Below, in pieces: positions 51,508-64,000 of a stretch of DNA of 64,000 nt. The stretch is from the NCBI RefSeq assembly GCF_000026185.1, contig NC_010694.1, positions 3,819,468-3,883,467 on the forward strand, read 5' to 3'. Under the pieces are notes generated by a model that searched no databases, was not told the DNA's origin, and worked only from the letters and a program-made list of their open reading frames with translations. Both the position numbers and the translations under genes were made by a program. The DNA is from Erwinia tasmaniensis Et1/99 (GTDB taxonomy: Bacteria; Pseudomonadota; Gammaproteobacteria; Enterobacterales; Enterobacteriaceae). How positions within the stretch are numbered: position 1 is the stretch's first letter; each line of letters starts with the position of its first letter.

Positions 51508-52878
51508 TTACTTTTTCTTCTGTGGGCGTTGCCAGCTGGCGTTCAGCTGCTGCTCTTTACGATTATAGACCAGCCCGGCAGCCGGAACGTTGCGCATAAT
51601 GGTGGTGCCGGCGGCAATGGTCACGCCCGCCGCCACGCTGACCGGCGCGATAAGCTGGGTATCCGAGCCGACAAACACATCATCCCCGATAATCGTTTTC
51701 GATTTATTGACGCCGTCGTAGTTACAGGTGATGGTACCGGCACCAATATTAACGTTAGCGCCGATTTCCGCATCGCCAAGATAGCTAAGATGACCGGCTT
51801 TGGAGCCTTTACCGAGCCGTGCTTTTTTCATCTCGACAAAGTTACCCACGTGCGCGCCTTCTGCCAGCTCGCTGCCGGGGCGCAGGCGGGCAAATGGCCC
51901 AACGCTGCAATCAGGGGCCAGCTGAGCGTCCTCAATCACGCTATAGGGGCTGATGATGCAGTCGTCGGCAATGACGCTGTTTTTGATCACGCAGCCGCTG
52001 CCGATTTTCACCCGATTGCCGAGTTTGACGTGGCCTTCAATAATAACGTTGGTATCAATGACCACATCGCGACCGTGTTCCAGGGTGCCGCGTAGGTCGA
52101 AGCGTGCCGGGTCTTGTAACATCACCCCGGACAGCAGCAGTTTTTCTGCCTGCTCAGCCTGATAAACACGCTCAAGCGTTGCCAGCTGCAGACGGTTGTT
52201 TACCCCGTCAGTTTCAGTGGTGCGCACCGGATGTACTGCCTCAATCTGGCGGCCTTCCTGATGGGCAAGCGCGATAATATCGGTGATGTAGTATTCACCC
52301 TGCGCATTGTTGTTGGTCAGTTTGCTGAGCCAGCGCTTCAGGTCCGCGCCACCCGCCAGCAGGATACCGGTGTTGATTTCGCCGATCGCCAGCTGTTCAG
52401 GTGCGGCATCCTTCTGCTCAATGATGCCCACCACCCGGCCATTTTCACGAATAATGCGCCCATAGCCGGTTGGATTTGCCAGATTGACCGTCAGCAGGCC
52501 GATGCCACCATCAGGTTTCACTGCCTGCAAGCGGCGCAGCGTTTCGCCGGTGATCAACGGCACGTCGCCGTACAGCATCAGAATGTCTTCATCATCAGCA
52601 AAATAAGGCGCGGCCTGCTGCATCGCATGCCCCGTTCCCAGCTGCTCCGCCTGTAGCACCCAGTTCAGGGAGCGATCGTCGAGGGCCGTTTTCAGCAGCT
52701 CCCCCCCGTGCCCATAAACCAGATTGACGCGCTGCGCATTCAGCTCCCTGGCCGCGTCTATCACGTGCTGCACCATCGGTTTCCCTGCCAGTAAATGCAG
52801 CACCTTCGGCAGGTCGGAGTACATGCGGGTTCCTTTGCCAGCGGCAAGGATCACCACGCTCATTGGGCGGTTTGACAT
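51508..52878 (-). CDS. glmU: Bifunctional UDP-GlcNAc pyrophosphorylase / GlcN-1-P acetyltransferase
   Basis: Acetylates glucosamine 1-phosphate and couples it to UTP. The 456-residue protein has the nucleotidyltransferase signature [27 protein letters not shown] and YGDVPLI, then a left-handed beta-helix of hexapeptide repeats including [16 protein letters not shown] and [18 protein letters not shown]. The start at 52878 has AGGA 5 bp upstream and gives the E. coli length; an ATG two codons earlier is possible. The last 20 residues ([14 protein letters not shown]) are less conserved. Confidence 0.97.
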   Translation of the reverse strand: MSNRPMSVVILAAGKGTRMYSDLPKVLHLLAGKPMVQHVIDAARELNAQRVNLVYGHGGELLKTALDDRSLNWVLQAEQLGTGHAMQQAAPYFADDEDILMLYGDVPLITGETLRRLQAVKPDGGIGLLTVNLANPTGYGRIIRENGRVVGIIEQKDAAPEQLAIGEINTGILLAGGADLKRWLSKLTNNNAQGEYYITDIIALAHQEGRQIEAVHPVRTTETDGVNNRLQLATLERVYQAEQAEKLLLSGVMLQDPARFDLRGTLEHGRDVVIDTNVIIEGHVKLGNRVKIGSGCVIKNSVIADDCIISPYSVIEDAQLAPDCSVGPFARLRPGSELAEGAHVGNFVEMKKARLGKGSKAGHLSYLGDAEIGANVNIGAGTITCNYDGVNKSKTIIGDDVFVGSDTQLIAPVSVAAGVTIAAGTTIMRNVPAAGLVYNRKEQQLNASWQRPQKKK

Positions 52879-53051
52879 AGACATCCTGACTAATCTTTTA
52901 TGAAATGAAAGTTAAGCGGTTTACCCCGTCAAATACTACATATTTTTCGGAAAAAAACATCTCAAGTCGGCAGCAAACCCTATATTCCCGGCGGAGCTGC
53001 GGTTAAGTGTCAGGGTTGCAACGGCCGGAAAATGCGCCAGACAAAAACCAT

Positions 53052-53080
53052 AAAAAAAGCCAGTCAGTTTCCTGACTGGC
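53052..53080 (-). terminator. Rho-independent terminator of the atp operon
   Basis: GCCAGTCAG / CTGACTGGC with loop TTTC, followed on the minus strand by a seven-base T run, about 20 bp after the atpC stop. Confidence 0.93.
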
Positions 53081-53101
53081 CTTCTGCAACTTAAACCTGA
53101 G

Positions 53102-53521
53102 TTACATCGCGTTTTTGGTCAACTCGATCACGCGCAGTTTGGCGATCGCTTTAGCCAGTTCCGCAGACGCCACCGCAAAGTCAACATCGCCGTGAGAGCT
53201 GTTCATATGCGCTTCGGCTTTGCGCTTCGCTTCCAGAGCGCGAGCTTCGTCAAGATCGCTGCCGCGGATCGCCGTATCAGCCAGCACGGTAACCGCACCG
53301 GGCTGCACTTCCAGCACGCCGCCGGAGAGATAAATCACCTCTTCTTCGCCGTGCTGCTTAACGATGCGGATCATACCAGGCTTAATGGCGGTCAGAAGCG
53401 GGGCGTGATTCGGGCGAATACCCAACTCACCTTCGCTACCTGATACCTGGATGCTTTGTACAGTGCCGGAGAACATCTGCTCTTCTGCGCTGACAACGTC
53501 CAGGTGAAAAGTCATGGCCAT
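53102..53521 (-). CDS. atpC: ATP synthase epsilon subunit
   Basis: A 139-residue regulatory subunit of F1. [19 protein letters not shown] at the start, [16 protein letters not shown] and [11 protein letters not shown] in the beta-sandwich, and a C-terminal helical pair ([17 protein letters not shown]) that can inhibit ATPase activity. Last gene of the operon. About 145 bp separate it from atpD, whereas the remembered E. coli gap is about 20 bp. Confidence 0.98.
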   Translation of the reverse strand: MAMTFHLDVVSAEEQMFSGTVQSIQVSGSEGELGIRPNHAPLLTAIKPGMIRIVKQHGEEEVIYLSGGVLEVQPGAVTVLADTAIRGSDLDEARALEAKRKAEAHMNSSHGDVDFAVASAELAKAIAKLRVIELTKNAM

Positions 53522-53544
53522 AGTTAACCTCCAGGGAAACTATC

Positions 53545-53660
53545 CCCTGAACCTTCAGGCTGCATCTGCGTTGGCTATCTCGTTAACCCGCATCACCCGT
53601 TCGGGAACACGCAGATCCACGCTTTTGCCGCCCTTAATGCAGCCCGAATGATTCAGGGCT
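53545..53660. repeat. ERIC-like intergenic repeat between atpD and atpC
   Basis: The atpD-atpC gap contains GGCTGCATCTGCGTTGGCT, then CTCGTTAACCCGCATCACCC, which read like one half of an enterobacterial ERIC/IRU element (core GCAGCTGCGTTGGCTGC...CTCACCC...TCAC). The rest is degenerate. Roughly 115 bp, near the usual element size of about 127 bp. Identified from memory of the consensus. Confidence 0.45.
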
Positions 53661-53666
53661 GTCTGA

Positions 53667-55196
<1,530 letters not shown>

Positions 55197-56066
55197 TTAA
55201 ACCGCGGAGGCCCCCGAGACGATCTCGGTAAGTTCCTGGGTGATGCTGGCCTGACGAGCCTTGTTGTATACCAACTGCAGCTCTTTGATCAGGTTTCCGC
55301 CGTTATCGGTTGCGGCTTTCATCGCCACCATTCGCGCGGCCTGCTCGCTGGCCAGGTTTTCAACAACACCCTGGTAAACCTGAGACTCGACGTAGCGACG
55401 CAGTAACGTGTCCAGCAGCGCTTTCGGATCGGGTTCATACAGATAGTCCCAGGTACTCTTCTTCACAACGCCTTCCGCATCATCTGCTGGCGGTAACGGC
55501 AGCAGCTGTACGATCTGTGGAGACTGAGACATGGTGTTGATAAATTTGTTGCTGACAATGTACAGCTTGTCGATTCGGCCTTCATCGTATGCCTGAAGCA
55601 TCACTTTGACCGGGCCAATCAGGTCGGACAGGGCAGGTTTATCACCCATGCCGCTTGCCTGAGCAACCACGTTACCACCGACTGAACTGAAGAATGATAA
55701 ACCTTTGGAACCAATAATCGCCAGATCGCTCTCGACGCCTTTATCAGCCCAGGCTTTCATATCCGCCAGCACTCTTTTGAACAGGTTAATGTTCAAACCA
55801 CCACAAAGCCCGCGGTCGGTAGATACGACCAGATAGCCAACGCGCTTAACGTCACGCTCATCCAGGTAAGGGTGCTTGTACTCCAGATTACCTAACGCAA
55901 TGTGACCAATCACTTTGCGCATGGTCTCTGCATAAGGACGGCTGGCCGCCATACGTTCCTGCGATTTACGCATTTTGGAGGCGGCGACCATTTCCATCGC
56001 TTTGGTGATCTTTTGCGTGTTTTGCACGCTGCCGATCTTACTACGTATCTCTTTTGCGCCGGCCAT
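55197..56066 (-). CDS. atpG: ATP synthase gamma subunit
   Basis: The 289-residue rotor shaft of F1. N-terminal coiled coil [20 protein letters not shown] with the [15 protein letters not shown] segment, central [16 protein letters not shown], and C-terminal [20 protein letters not shown] with [12 protein letters not shown], matching the family. Confidence 0.98.
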   Translation of the reverse strand: MAGAKEIRSKIGSVQNTQKITKAMEMVAASKMRKSQERMAASRPYAETMRKVIGHIALGNLEYKHPYLDERDVKRVGYLVVSTDRGLCGGLNINLFKRVLADMKAWADKGVESDLAIIGSKGLSFFSSVGGNVVAQASGMGDKPALSDLIGPVKVMLQAYDEGRIDKLYIVSNKFINTMSQSPQIVQLLPLPPADDAEGVVKKSTWDYLYEPDPKALLDTLLRRYVESQVYQGVVENLASEQAARMVAMKAATDNGGNLIKELQLVYNKARQASITQELTEIVSGASAV

Positions 56067-56120
56067 AAGCTTCTCCTCAAAGCCTTGCGGCCTGCCCCCG
56101 AAGGGACAAGCCGCCAGACA

Positions 56121-57662
56121 TTACCAGGACTGGGTTGCTTTAAACGTTTCGAGGAGGCCTTTCAGCTTCTCTTCGATTTCGCCGTTATAGTTACCAGACT
56201 GGTTGATATCAGCCATCAGCTCTGCATGATCGCGATCCGCATAAGCCAGCAGTGCCGCTTCAAAGCTACCGATTTTCGCCAGTTCGACGTCATTCAGGAA
56301 GCCACGCTCGGCGGCAAACAGCACCAGACCCTGTTGCGCTACGGACATCGGCGCATACTGTTTCTGTTTCAGCAGCTCGGTCACTTTCTGACCGTGGCTC
56401 AGCTGTTTACGGGTTGCTTCATCCAGATCGGAAGCGAACTGAGAGAACGCGGCCAGTTCACGATACTGTGCCAGCGCGGTACGAATACCACCGGACAGTT
56501 TCTTGATGATCTTGGTCTGAGCAGCACCGCCCACACGAGAAACGGAGATACCCGGGTTAACCGCCGGACGAATACCGGAGTTAAACAGGTTGGTTTCCAG
56601 GAAGATCTGACCATCGGTAATCGAGATTACGTTGGTTGGAACGAACGCAGAAACGTCACCCGCCTGGGTTTCGATGATCGGCAGCGCGGTCAGTGAACCG
56701 GTTTTACCTTTGACTTCACCGTTGGTGAAACGCTCAACATAGTCGGCGCTCACGCGGGAAGCACGCTCCAGCAGACGGGAGTGGAGGTAGAACACGTCGC
56801 CTGGGAAGGCTTCACGGCCCGGTGGACGGCGCAGCAGCAGAGAAACCTGACGGTAAGCAACAGCCTGTTTGGACAGGTCATCGTATACGATCAGCGCGTC
56901 TTCACCACGGTCACGGAAGTATTCGCCCATCGCACAACCGGCATAAGGAGCCAGGTATTGCAGCGCGGCAGACTCAGAGGCAGTAGCAACCACGACGATG
57001 GTGTTAGCCAGCGCGTTGTGTTCTTCCAGCTTGCGTACCACGTTAGCGATGGTAGAGGCTTTCTGACCGATGGCCACGTACACACATTTGATGCCGGAAT
57101 CGCGCTGGTTGATGATCGCATCGATCGCCATCGCGGTTTTACCGGTCTGACGGTCACCGATGATCAGCTCACGCTGGCCACGGCCGATTGGGATCATCGC
57201 ATCAACGGATTTGTAGCCGGTCTGTACCGGCTGGTCAACAGACTGCCTGTCGATAACGCCGGGTGCAATCACTTCGATCGGTGAGAAACCGTCGTTGTCG
57301 ATAGCGCCTTTACCGTCGATAGGTGCACCCAGGGTGTTCACCACGCGGCCCAGCAGGCCACGGCCAACCGGAACTTCGAGGATACGGCCAGTACACTTCA
57401 CCGTCATGCCTTCGGCGAGATCGGCGTAGGGGCCCATCACCACGGCACCGACGGAGTCGCGCTCCAGGTTCAGGGCGATAGCGTAACGGTTGCCCGGCAG
57501 GGCAATCATCTCACCCTGCATCACATCGGCCAGGCCGTGTACGCGGATGATGCCGTCACTTACAGAAACGATAGTACCTTCGTTGTGAGCTTCGCTCACT
57601 ACATTGAACTGAGCAATGCGCTGCTTGATCAGTTCGCTGATTTCGGTGGAATTCAGTTGCAT
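56121..57662 (-). CDS. atpA: ATP synthase alpha subunit
   Basis: Non-catalytic nucleotide-binding F1 subunit, 513 residues. [20 protein letters not shown] at the start, P-loop [15 protein letters not shown] near residue 170, [18 protein letters not shown] and the conserved Arg region [20 protein letters not shown]. 54 bp upstream of atpG on the transcript. Confidence 0.99.
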
Positions 57663-57676
57663 ATGCTCCAGTCCCC

Positions 57677-58210
57677 TTAAGACTGCAAGACGTCTGCGAG
57701 GCGTTCAAGACGACCGCGTACGCTGCCGTCAATGACCATATCACCCGCACGGATGATTACGCCTGCCATTACAGACTTATCAATTTTGCAATTCAGCTTA
57801 ACTTTGCGTGACAGACGTTTTTCCATCGCGGCGCTGATTTTAGTCAGCTGTTCGTCACTCAGTGTTGTGGAAGAGATAACCTCAACCTCTGCGGTCGCAT
57901 CATGTGCGGCACGCAGTTGGATGAACTGTTCCAGAACAGCGGTAAGCGTGGGTAAACGTCCGTTTTCAGCCATCACCTTAATCAGGTTCTGACCGGCTTC
58001 GTCGAGTTGGTCACCACAAATCGCGATGAATGTTTCAGACAACGCTTCCGGCGCCAGTGCGCCGGAAAGGAGATCTGTCATCTGTTCATTGCTTGCCACC
58101 GAGGCGGCAAACGCCAGCATCTGCTGCCAGCGATCGACACTTTGATGCTCAACAGCAAAGTCAAAAGCTGCTTTGGCGTAGGGGCGAGCTACAGTAGTAA
58201 ATTCAGACAT
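57677..58210 (-). CDS. atpH: ATP synthase delta subunit
   Basis: A 177-residue subunit linking F1 to the peripheral stalk. [18 protein letters not shown] at the N-terminal helix bundle and the C-terminal [20 protein letters not shown] are characteristic. 14 bp between its stop and atpA. Confidence 0.98.
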
Positions 58211-58224
58211 CAGCCCCTCCCTCC

Positions 58225-58695
58225 TTACAGTTCAGCGACCAGTTTATCTACGATGTCGCTGTTAGCAGCTTCATCCACGGAACGTTCAATGATTTTCTCG
58301 GCGCCGGCAACAGCCAGCATCGCGACCTGCTTGCGCAACTCTTCACGTGCACGTTTGCGTTCGGCATCAATTTCAGCCTGCGCCTGGGTGACGATCTTGT
58401 TACGTTCTTGCTCAGCCTCTGCCTTAGCGTCGTCCAGAATTTGAGCGCGGCGTTTGTTCGCCTGCTCAATGATGACCTGGGCGTCGTCTTTGGCTTTTTT
58501 CAGCTGATCGGTCGCACTCGCCTGCGCGAGATCCAAATCTTTCTTGGCACGTTCAGCGGAAGCAAGGCCGTCGGCAACTTCTTTCTGGCGCTTTTCGATA
58601 GCAGCCATAAGCGGCGGCCATACGTACTTCATGCAGAACGCTACAAACAGGATGAACGCGATAGCCTGGCCGAGGATTGTTGCGTTAATGTTCAC
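58225..58695 (-). CDS. atpF: ATP synthase subunit b
   Basis: A 156-residue peripheral-stalk subunit. One N-terminal membrane helix ([20 protein letters not shown]) and a long charged coiled coil with [20 protein letters not shown], ending [10 protein letters not shown]. Forms a dimer holding the stator. Confidence 0.98.
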   Translation of the reverse strand: MNINATILGQAIAFILFVAFCMKYVWPPLMAAIEKRQKEVADGLASAERAKKDLDLAQASATDQLKKAKDDAQVIIEQANKRRAQILDDAKAEAEQERNKIVTQAQAEIDAERKRAREELRKQVAMLAVAGAEKIIERSVDEAANSDIVDKLVAEL

Positions 58696-58742
58696 AGCAC
58701 AATGCCTCTTGTTAAGTTAACTTTTTCTGCCGCTGTAACTTA

Positions 58743-59056
<314 letters not shown>

Positions 59057-59088
59057 TCAGTTAAAACGCAGTAGTGTTGAGAAAAATA

Positions 59089-60296
<1,208 letters not shown>

Positions 60297-61032
60297 GATG
60301 TTGAAACTCTCCTGCCCGGCTTGGGGTATGCCACGTGTCGCATTAAATTGTCTTAGCTCATTTGAGTAAGCCAGCAAAAACCGTGCAAATTATACGGGGC
60401 GCACCTGTGATTTCAATCGATAAGTAGTGAAAAGGTGAACAATTATTTAAATTTCTTTCTGACGGCCTGTTTTCCAAAAGCTTGAACAGCGGCAATATGT
60501 GATTTTTTTTCTGCAACTCGCGACATTCCTTGCGCATAAAGCGTGCCCAAGATCACAAATCCGCAATATTAAGAGGGATTAATGAACAGCAATATCGCGA
60601 TAAACTCTCTTCATACTTTTAAAAAACCCATATAAATCAGATAATTATGATTATTTTTTATGAAAAGGCCCTTCTGTTTCGATTAAAAGCGCCTGTTGAC
60701 TTCTGTAGCAACTATTTAACAAGGTGATATCCGTTACTTGTGACAGATTAATTACGGATTTATATTTCCATTCGTGACTATAAGCGAGCGAAAGCGCTTA
60801 AAAAAATAAGTAAAATATTAAGCTAATGTAAAAATATGGTTAAATGTAACAGAAAAGTTCAAATAATTTCTGCTGGGGAGTAAATTCTGAGAGTCATTTC
60901 ACAACCGGATTTTTTCTCAAAAAATGTCCCCTCTCTTTAAGAGGAAAAAATCGCTTAAAAAGAAGTGGTCAAACAGGCCCTTCAGCACCCTGTAACCGGC
61001 TAAAAGGCCATGATCAATCGTTCTTAAATCCG
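60297..61032. promoter_or_regulatory. Gene-free AT-rich region between rsmG and atpI
   Basis: About 735 bp with no supported gene on either strand. It holds the atp operon promoter, as in E. coli where the unc promoter lies between gidB and atpI, though this gap is unusually long and AT-rich (60420-60960). A repeat-like AAGCGAGCGAAAGCGCTTAA lies at about 60782-60801. Confidence 0.6.
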
Positions 61033-61650
61033 TCAGTGGCGAGCAATGACCACCAGGTGACGCTCACCTTCCAACTGTGGAACAATGAGCGGGCTGATAT
61101 TTTCGACTCTGAAACCGGCCGGTAGCGCCGCGATTTCTTCCTCCGGCAGCACGCCTTTTAAGGCATAAAATCGTCCCTGCTGGCCCGGTAAATGGTGGCA
61201 CCAGCTGACCATATCATTGAGTGAGGCAAATGCGCGGCTGATCACACCGTCAAACGGCGGTTCGCCCGCAAACTCCTCTACCCTGCTTTGTACCGGCGTG
61301 ATGTTGTCCAGTTTCAGCTCGTGCTGGACCTGTTTCAGGAAGCGTACGCGCTTGCCCAGGCTATCCAGCAGGGTGAAGTGCGCCCCAGGGCGCACGATGG
61401 CCAGCGGTACGCCCGGCAGGCCCGGCCCGGTGCCAACGTCAATAAAACGCTCGCCGATCAGGTGTGGCTCCACCACAATGCTGTCGAGAATATGCCTTAC
61501 CAGCATCTGCTGCGGATCGCGCACAGAGGTCAGGTTGTAGGCTTTATTCCACTTGTGCAGCATCTCCACATAGCCGACCAGCTGCTGTTTCTGTCGATCG
61601 GACAGGGAAATTCCTGCGGTTTTAAGTAATGCCGAAAGTTGATTAATCAT
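61033..61650 (-). CDS. rsmG: 16S rRNA (guanine-527-N7)-methyltransferase RsmG
   Basis: A 205-residue SAM-dependent methyltransferase (GidB). The SAM-binding loop is [33 protein letters not shown] and [16 protein letters not shown] are family features. Modifies G527 of 16S rRNA. Overlaps the mnmG stop by 4 bp. Confidence 0.97.
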   Translation of the reverse strand: MINQLSALLKTAGISLSDRQKQQLVGYVEMLHKWNKAYNLTSVRDPQQMLVRHILDSIVVEPHLIGERFIDVGTGPGLPGVPLAIVRPGAHFTLLDSLGKRVRFLKQVQHELKLDNITPVQSRVEEFAGEPPFDGVISRAFASLNDMVSWCHHLPGQQGRFYALKGVLPEEEIAALPAGFRVENISPLIVPQLEGERHLVVIARH

Positions 61651-63536
61651 GCACTTTTACGCAACAGGCCCTGTTTTTTAAGGTAAATAAGCAGAATCGA
61701 GATCGCCGCAGGCGTAATCCCCGAAATACGCGAAGCCTGACCAATAGAACTCGGCTTACTGTCGTTGAGCTTAGCGATCGACTCGTTGGAAAGTCCGCTA
61801 ACCTGCTGATAGTCAAGATCGGTCGGCAGCAGGGTATTTTCATTGCGCAGCTGTCTGTCGATCTCTTCCTGCTGACGGGCAATGTAGCCCTCATACTTAA
61901 CCTGGATCTCAACCTGCTCTGCCGCCTGGGTATCGGCCAGAGCAGGAGCGAAATGGGTTAGCGTCATCAGCTGCTGATAGGTCATTTCAGGTCGGCGCAG
62001 CAGGTCTTCACCGCTGGCTTCTTTGGTCAGGGCAGCGCTGATGACGGCGTTCACTTCAGCCACGCATTCTGATTTAGGATGTACCCAGATCTCACGCAGG
62101 CGCTGACGCTCCTGTTCAATGCTTTCCAGCTTCTCATTGAAGCGCGCCCAGCGGGCATCATCAACCAGGCCCAGCTCGCGCCCCGCCTCGGTTAAGCGCA
62201 GATCGGCATTGTCTTCACGCAGCATCAGACGATATTCAGCACGTGAGGTGAACATGCGGTACGGCTCTTTGGTACCCAGAGTACAGAGGTCGTCCACCAG
62301 CACGCCAAGATAAGCCTGGTCACGCCGTGGTGCCCAGCTCTCTTTATCTGCCGAAAGCCGACCGGCATTCAGACCGGCTAACAGGCCCTGCGCCGCAGCC
62401 TCTTCGTAACCGGTGGTGCCGTTTATCTGTCCGGCAAAGAACAGGCCCTGGATATATTTGCTTTCCAGCGTGGGCTTAAGATCGCGCGGATCGAAGAAAT
62501 CATATTCGATGGCGTAGCCAGGCCGAATAATTTTTGCATTTTCCATGCCGTGCATGGAACGGACAATCTGCATTTGTACATCAAACGGCAGGCTGGTGGA
62601 GATGCCGTTTGGATAAATTTCGTTGCTGGTCAGTCCTTCTGGCTCCAGGAAGATCTGGTGTGCGTTACGATCGGCAAAGCGCATCACTTTGTCTTCGATC
62701 GATGGGCAGTAGCGGGGGCCGATCCCCTCAATTACGCCAGCATACATCGGGCTGCGATCGAGGTTATTGCGGATCACCTCATGGGTTTTTTCATTGGTGT
62801 AGGTGATATAGCAAGGCACCTGACGTGGATGCTGGCTGACATCGCCCATGAATGAGAACACCGGCAAGGGGGTATCACCATGCTGAGGGGCCAGCACGCT
62901 GAAATCGATCGTGCGGGCATCAATGCGCGGAGGCGTTCCGGTTTTCAGACGACCTACGCGCAGCGGCAGTTCACGCAGACGGCGCGACAGCGGAATGGAT
63001 GGCGGATCGCCTGCGCGGCCTCCGCTGTAGTTATCCATGCCGATATGAATTTTGCCGTCGAGGAAGGTTCCCACGGTCAGCACCACGGCTTTTGCACGGA
63101 ACTTCAGACCCATCTGGGTGACTGCGCCAACGACACGATCGTTCTCCACCAGCAGATCTTCAACCGCCTGTTGGAAGATCATCAGGTTCGGCTGGTTCTC
63201 CAGGGCGGTACGAACGGCCTGACGGTATAACACGCGGTCGGCCTGAGCACGGGTGGCACGAACGGCAGGCCCCTTGCTGGCGTTTAGTATCCTAAACTGA
63301 ATACCTGCCTGGTCAATGGCATGACCCATTAGCCCGCCCAGTGCATCCACTTCTTTAACCAGATGTCCTTTCCCGATGCCGCCAATCGCCGGGTTGCAGG
63401 ACATTTGTCCCAGCGTATCGATGTTATGGGTTAATAACAGGGTTTGTTGACCCATACGGGCAGCGGCCATAGCGGCTTCTGTCCCCGCATGACCACCACC
63501 GATCACGATGACGTCAAAAGGATCTGGATAAAACAT
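61647..63536 (-). CDS. mnmG: tRNA uridine-5-carboxymethylaminomethyl(34) synthesis enzyme MnmG
   Basis: FAD-dependent partner of MnmE in wobble-uridine modification, 629 residues (GidA). FAD-binding [17 protein letters not shown] at the N-terminus, [20 protein letters not shown], the catalytic Cys region [27 protein letters not shown], and a C-terminal helical MnmE-binding domain. Adjacent to oriC, as in most enterobacteria; its transcription is known to affect origin firing. Confidence 0.98.
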   Translation of the reverse strand: MFYPDPFDVIVIGGGHAGTEAAMAAARMGQQTLLLTHNIDTLGQMSCNPAIGGIGKGHLVKEVDALGGLMGHAIDQAGIQFRILNASKGPAVRATRAQADRVLYRQAVRTALENQPNLMIFQQAVEDLLVENDRVVGAVTQMGLKFRAKAVVLTVGTFLDGKIHIGMDNYSGGRAGDPPSIPLSRRLRELPLRVGRLKTGTPPRIDARTIDFSVLAPQHGDTPLPVFSFMGDVSQHPRQVPCYITYTNEKTHEVIRNNLDRSPMYAGVIEGIGPRYCPSIEDKVMRFADRNAHQIFLEPEGLTSNEIYPNGISTSLPFDVQMQIVRSMHGMENAKIIRPGYAIEYDFFDPRDLKPTLESKYIQGLFFAGQINGTTGYEEAAAQGLLAGLNAGRLSADKESWAPRRDQAYLGVLVDDLCTLGTKEPYRMFTSRAEYRLMLREDNADLRLTEAGRELGLVDDARWARFNEKLESIEQERQRLREIWVHPKSECVAEVNAVISAALTKEASGEDLLRRPEMTYQQLMTLTHFAPALADTQAAEQVEIQVKYEGYIARQQEEIDRQLRNENTLLPTDLDYQQVSGLSNESIAKLNDSKPSSIGQASRISGITPAAISILLIYLKKQGLLRKSA

Positions 63537-63646
63537 GGTACTGCACCTCGCGGCTTGTGCGAATTAAGGGATGTTGCTGAGGGCGTGGATTCTACTCAAC
63601 TTTAGACGATGGGGAAAGCACCGGGATCTTCGTGTATTAAAAAGAA

Positions 63647-63891
63647 GATCTTTTTTATTTAGAGATCTCTTTATTAGATCTTCTATTAGGATCGACGATC
63701 TCTGTGGATAAGCCCTTTTTCTCAATCATGATCAGATCGTTAGTGACGATCACTAACTGTGAACGATCGGTGATCCTGTACCGTATAAGCTGGGATCAAA
63801 ATGGCATGTTATGCACAGGCTCAGTCCAGGTACCAAGTTGTTCTTGGGATAACAACCGGTTTTCACCCGGTAGTTAGCCATGTTATCCACA
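63647..63891. other. oriC: Chromosomal replication origin oriC
   Basis: Three AT-rich 13-mers at 63647-63659, 63664-63676 (GATCTCTTTATTA) and 63677-63689 (GATCTTCTATTAG) form the unwinding element. DnaA boxes follow: R1 TGTGGATAA (63703-63711), R2 variant TTATGCACA (63809-63817), R3/R5-like TTGGGATAA (63844-63852) and R4 TTATCCACA (63883-63891). Many GATC sites for Dam/SeqA. An IHF-type stretch lies around 63721-63760. From the left 13-mer to R4 is 245 bp, the minimal E. coli oriC length. Next to mnmG as expected. Confidence 0.95.
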
Positions 63892-64000
63892 GATAATGGG
63901 ATAAAAAACCTGCAAAAAAGAGCGAAATTTACAAAACTCATCGCTGTAAAAGGGGATTTAGCGGATCGGAAAGACGATCGCAGACCGATCCTCACCCTGT

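Noticed and set aside
63753..63995. 80-residue minus-strand frame in oriC
   Set aside because: Overlaps DnaA boxes R2-R4; no ribosome site and no known protein.

Overview
The window is a chromosomal segment of an enterobacterium, most likely Erwinia (Erwiniaceae), close to but not identical with E. amylovora. The grounds are the enterobacterial replication-origin gene order (oriC, mnmG, rsmG, atp, glmUS, pst, mnmE, yidC, rnpA, rpmH, dnaA, dnaN, recF, gyrB), proteins closely resembling E. coli counterparts as remembered, and an Erwinia-type intracellular-start levansucrase. Species cannot be fixed from the sequence alone. Assignments rest on motif reading and remembered family sequences, not on searches.

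Layout. 1-3.3 kb: sugar ABC importer (substrate-binding gene cut by the window edge). 3.6-6.8 kb: sodA, a class III aminotransferase and a divergent DeoR-type regulator. 6.75-10.1 kb: fdhD, fdhE, yibF and tag, with the formate dehydrogenase structural genes missing from between fdhD and fdhE. 10.4-18.0 kb: a LacI/PtxS-like regulator and the 2-ketogluconate operon kguEKTD, split by an AT-rich gene on the opposite strand for a tandem-domain protein tyrosine phosphatase that looks like a secreted effector. 18.2-22.5 kb: small orphan gene, periplasmic aldose-epimerase-like protein, avtA, then a decayed toxin plus immunity-like membrane protein. 22.5-26.1 kb: ibpA (sigma-32 promoter and ROSE-like leader), yidQ, yidR, yidA.

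26.2-37.8 kb: conserved replication, ribosome and membrane-insertion block gyrB-recF-dnaN-dnaA // rpmH-rnpA-yidD-yidC-mnmE, then yieE. 37.8-45.1 kb: adeP, an orphan InsA-like regulator, phoU and pstBACS with tandem Pho boxes. 45.1-49.4 kb: an accessory island next to the 3' end of glmS (the classical attTn7 neighbourhood) with an Ogr-like zinc-finger protein, levansucrase lsc, a phage-type holin and a decayed pore-former-like toxin with an immunity-like membrane protein. 49.5-63.5 kb: glmS, glmU, the complete atpIBEFHAGDC operon, rsmG and mnmG. The window ends in oriC, with three AT-rich 13-mers and DnaA boxes spanning 245 bp.

How it fits together. The core genes serve replication initiation, ATP synthesis, cell-wall precursor synthesis, phosphate uptake and tRNA modification. 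The accessory genes suit a plant-associated lifestyle: levan from sucrose, 2-ketogluconate catabolism, a phosphatase effector candidate and remnants of interbacterial toxin/immunity modules. The most unusual items are the phosphatase with one intact and one degenerate catalytic domain, the Ogr-lsc-holin-toxin island at attTn7, and the apparent clean removal of the formate dehydrogenase genes.
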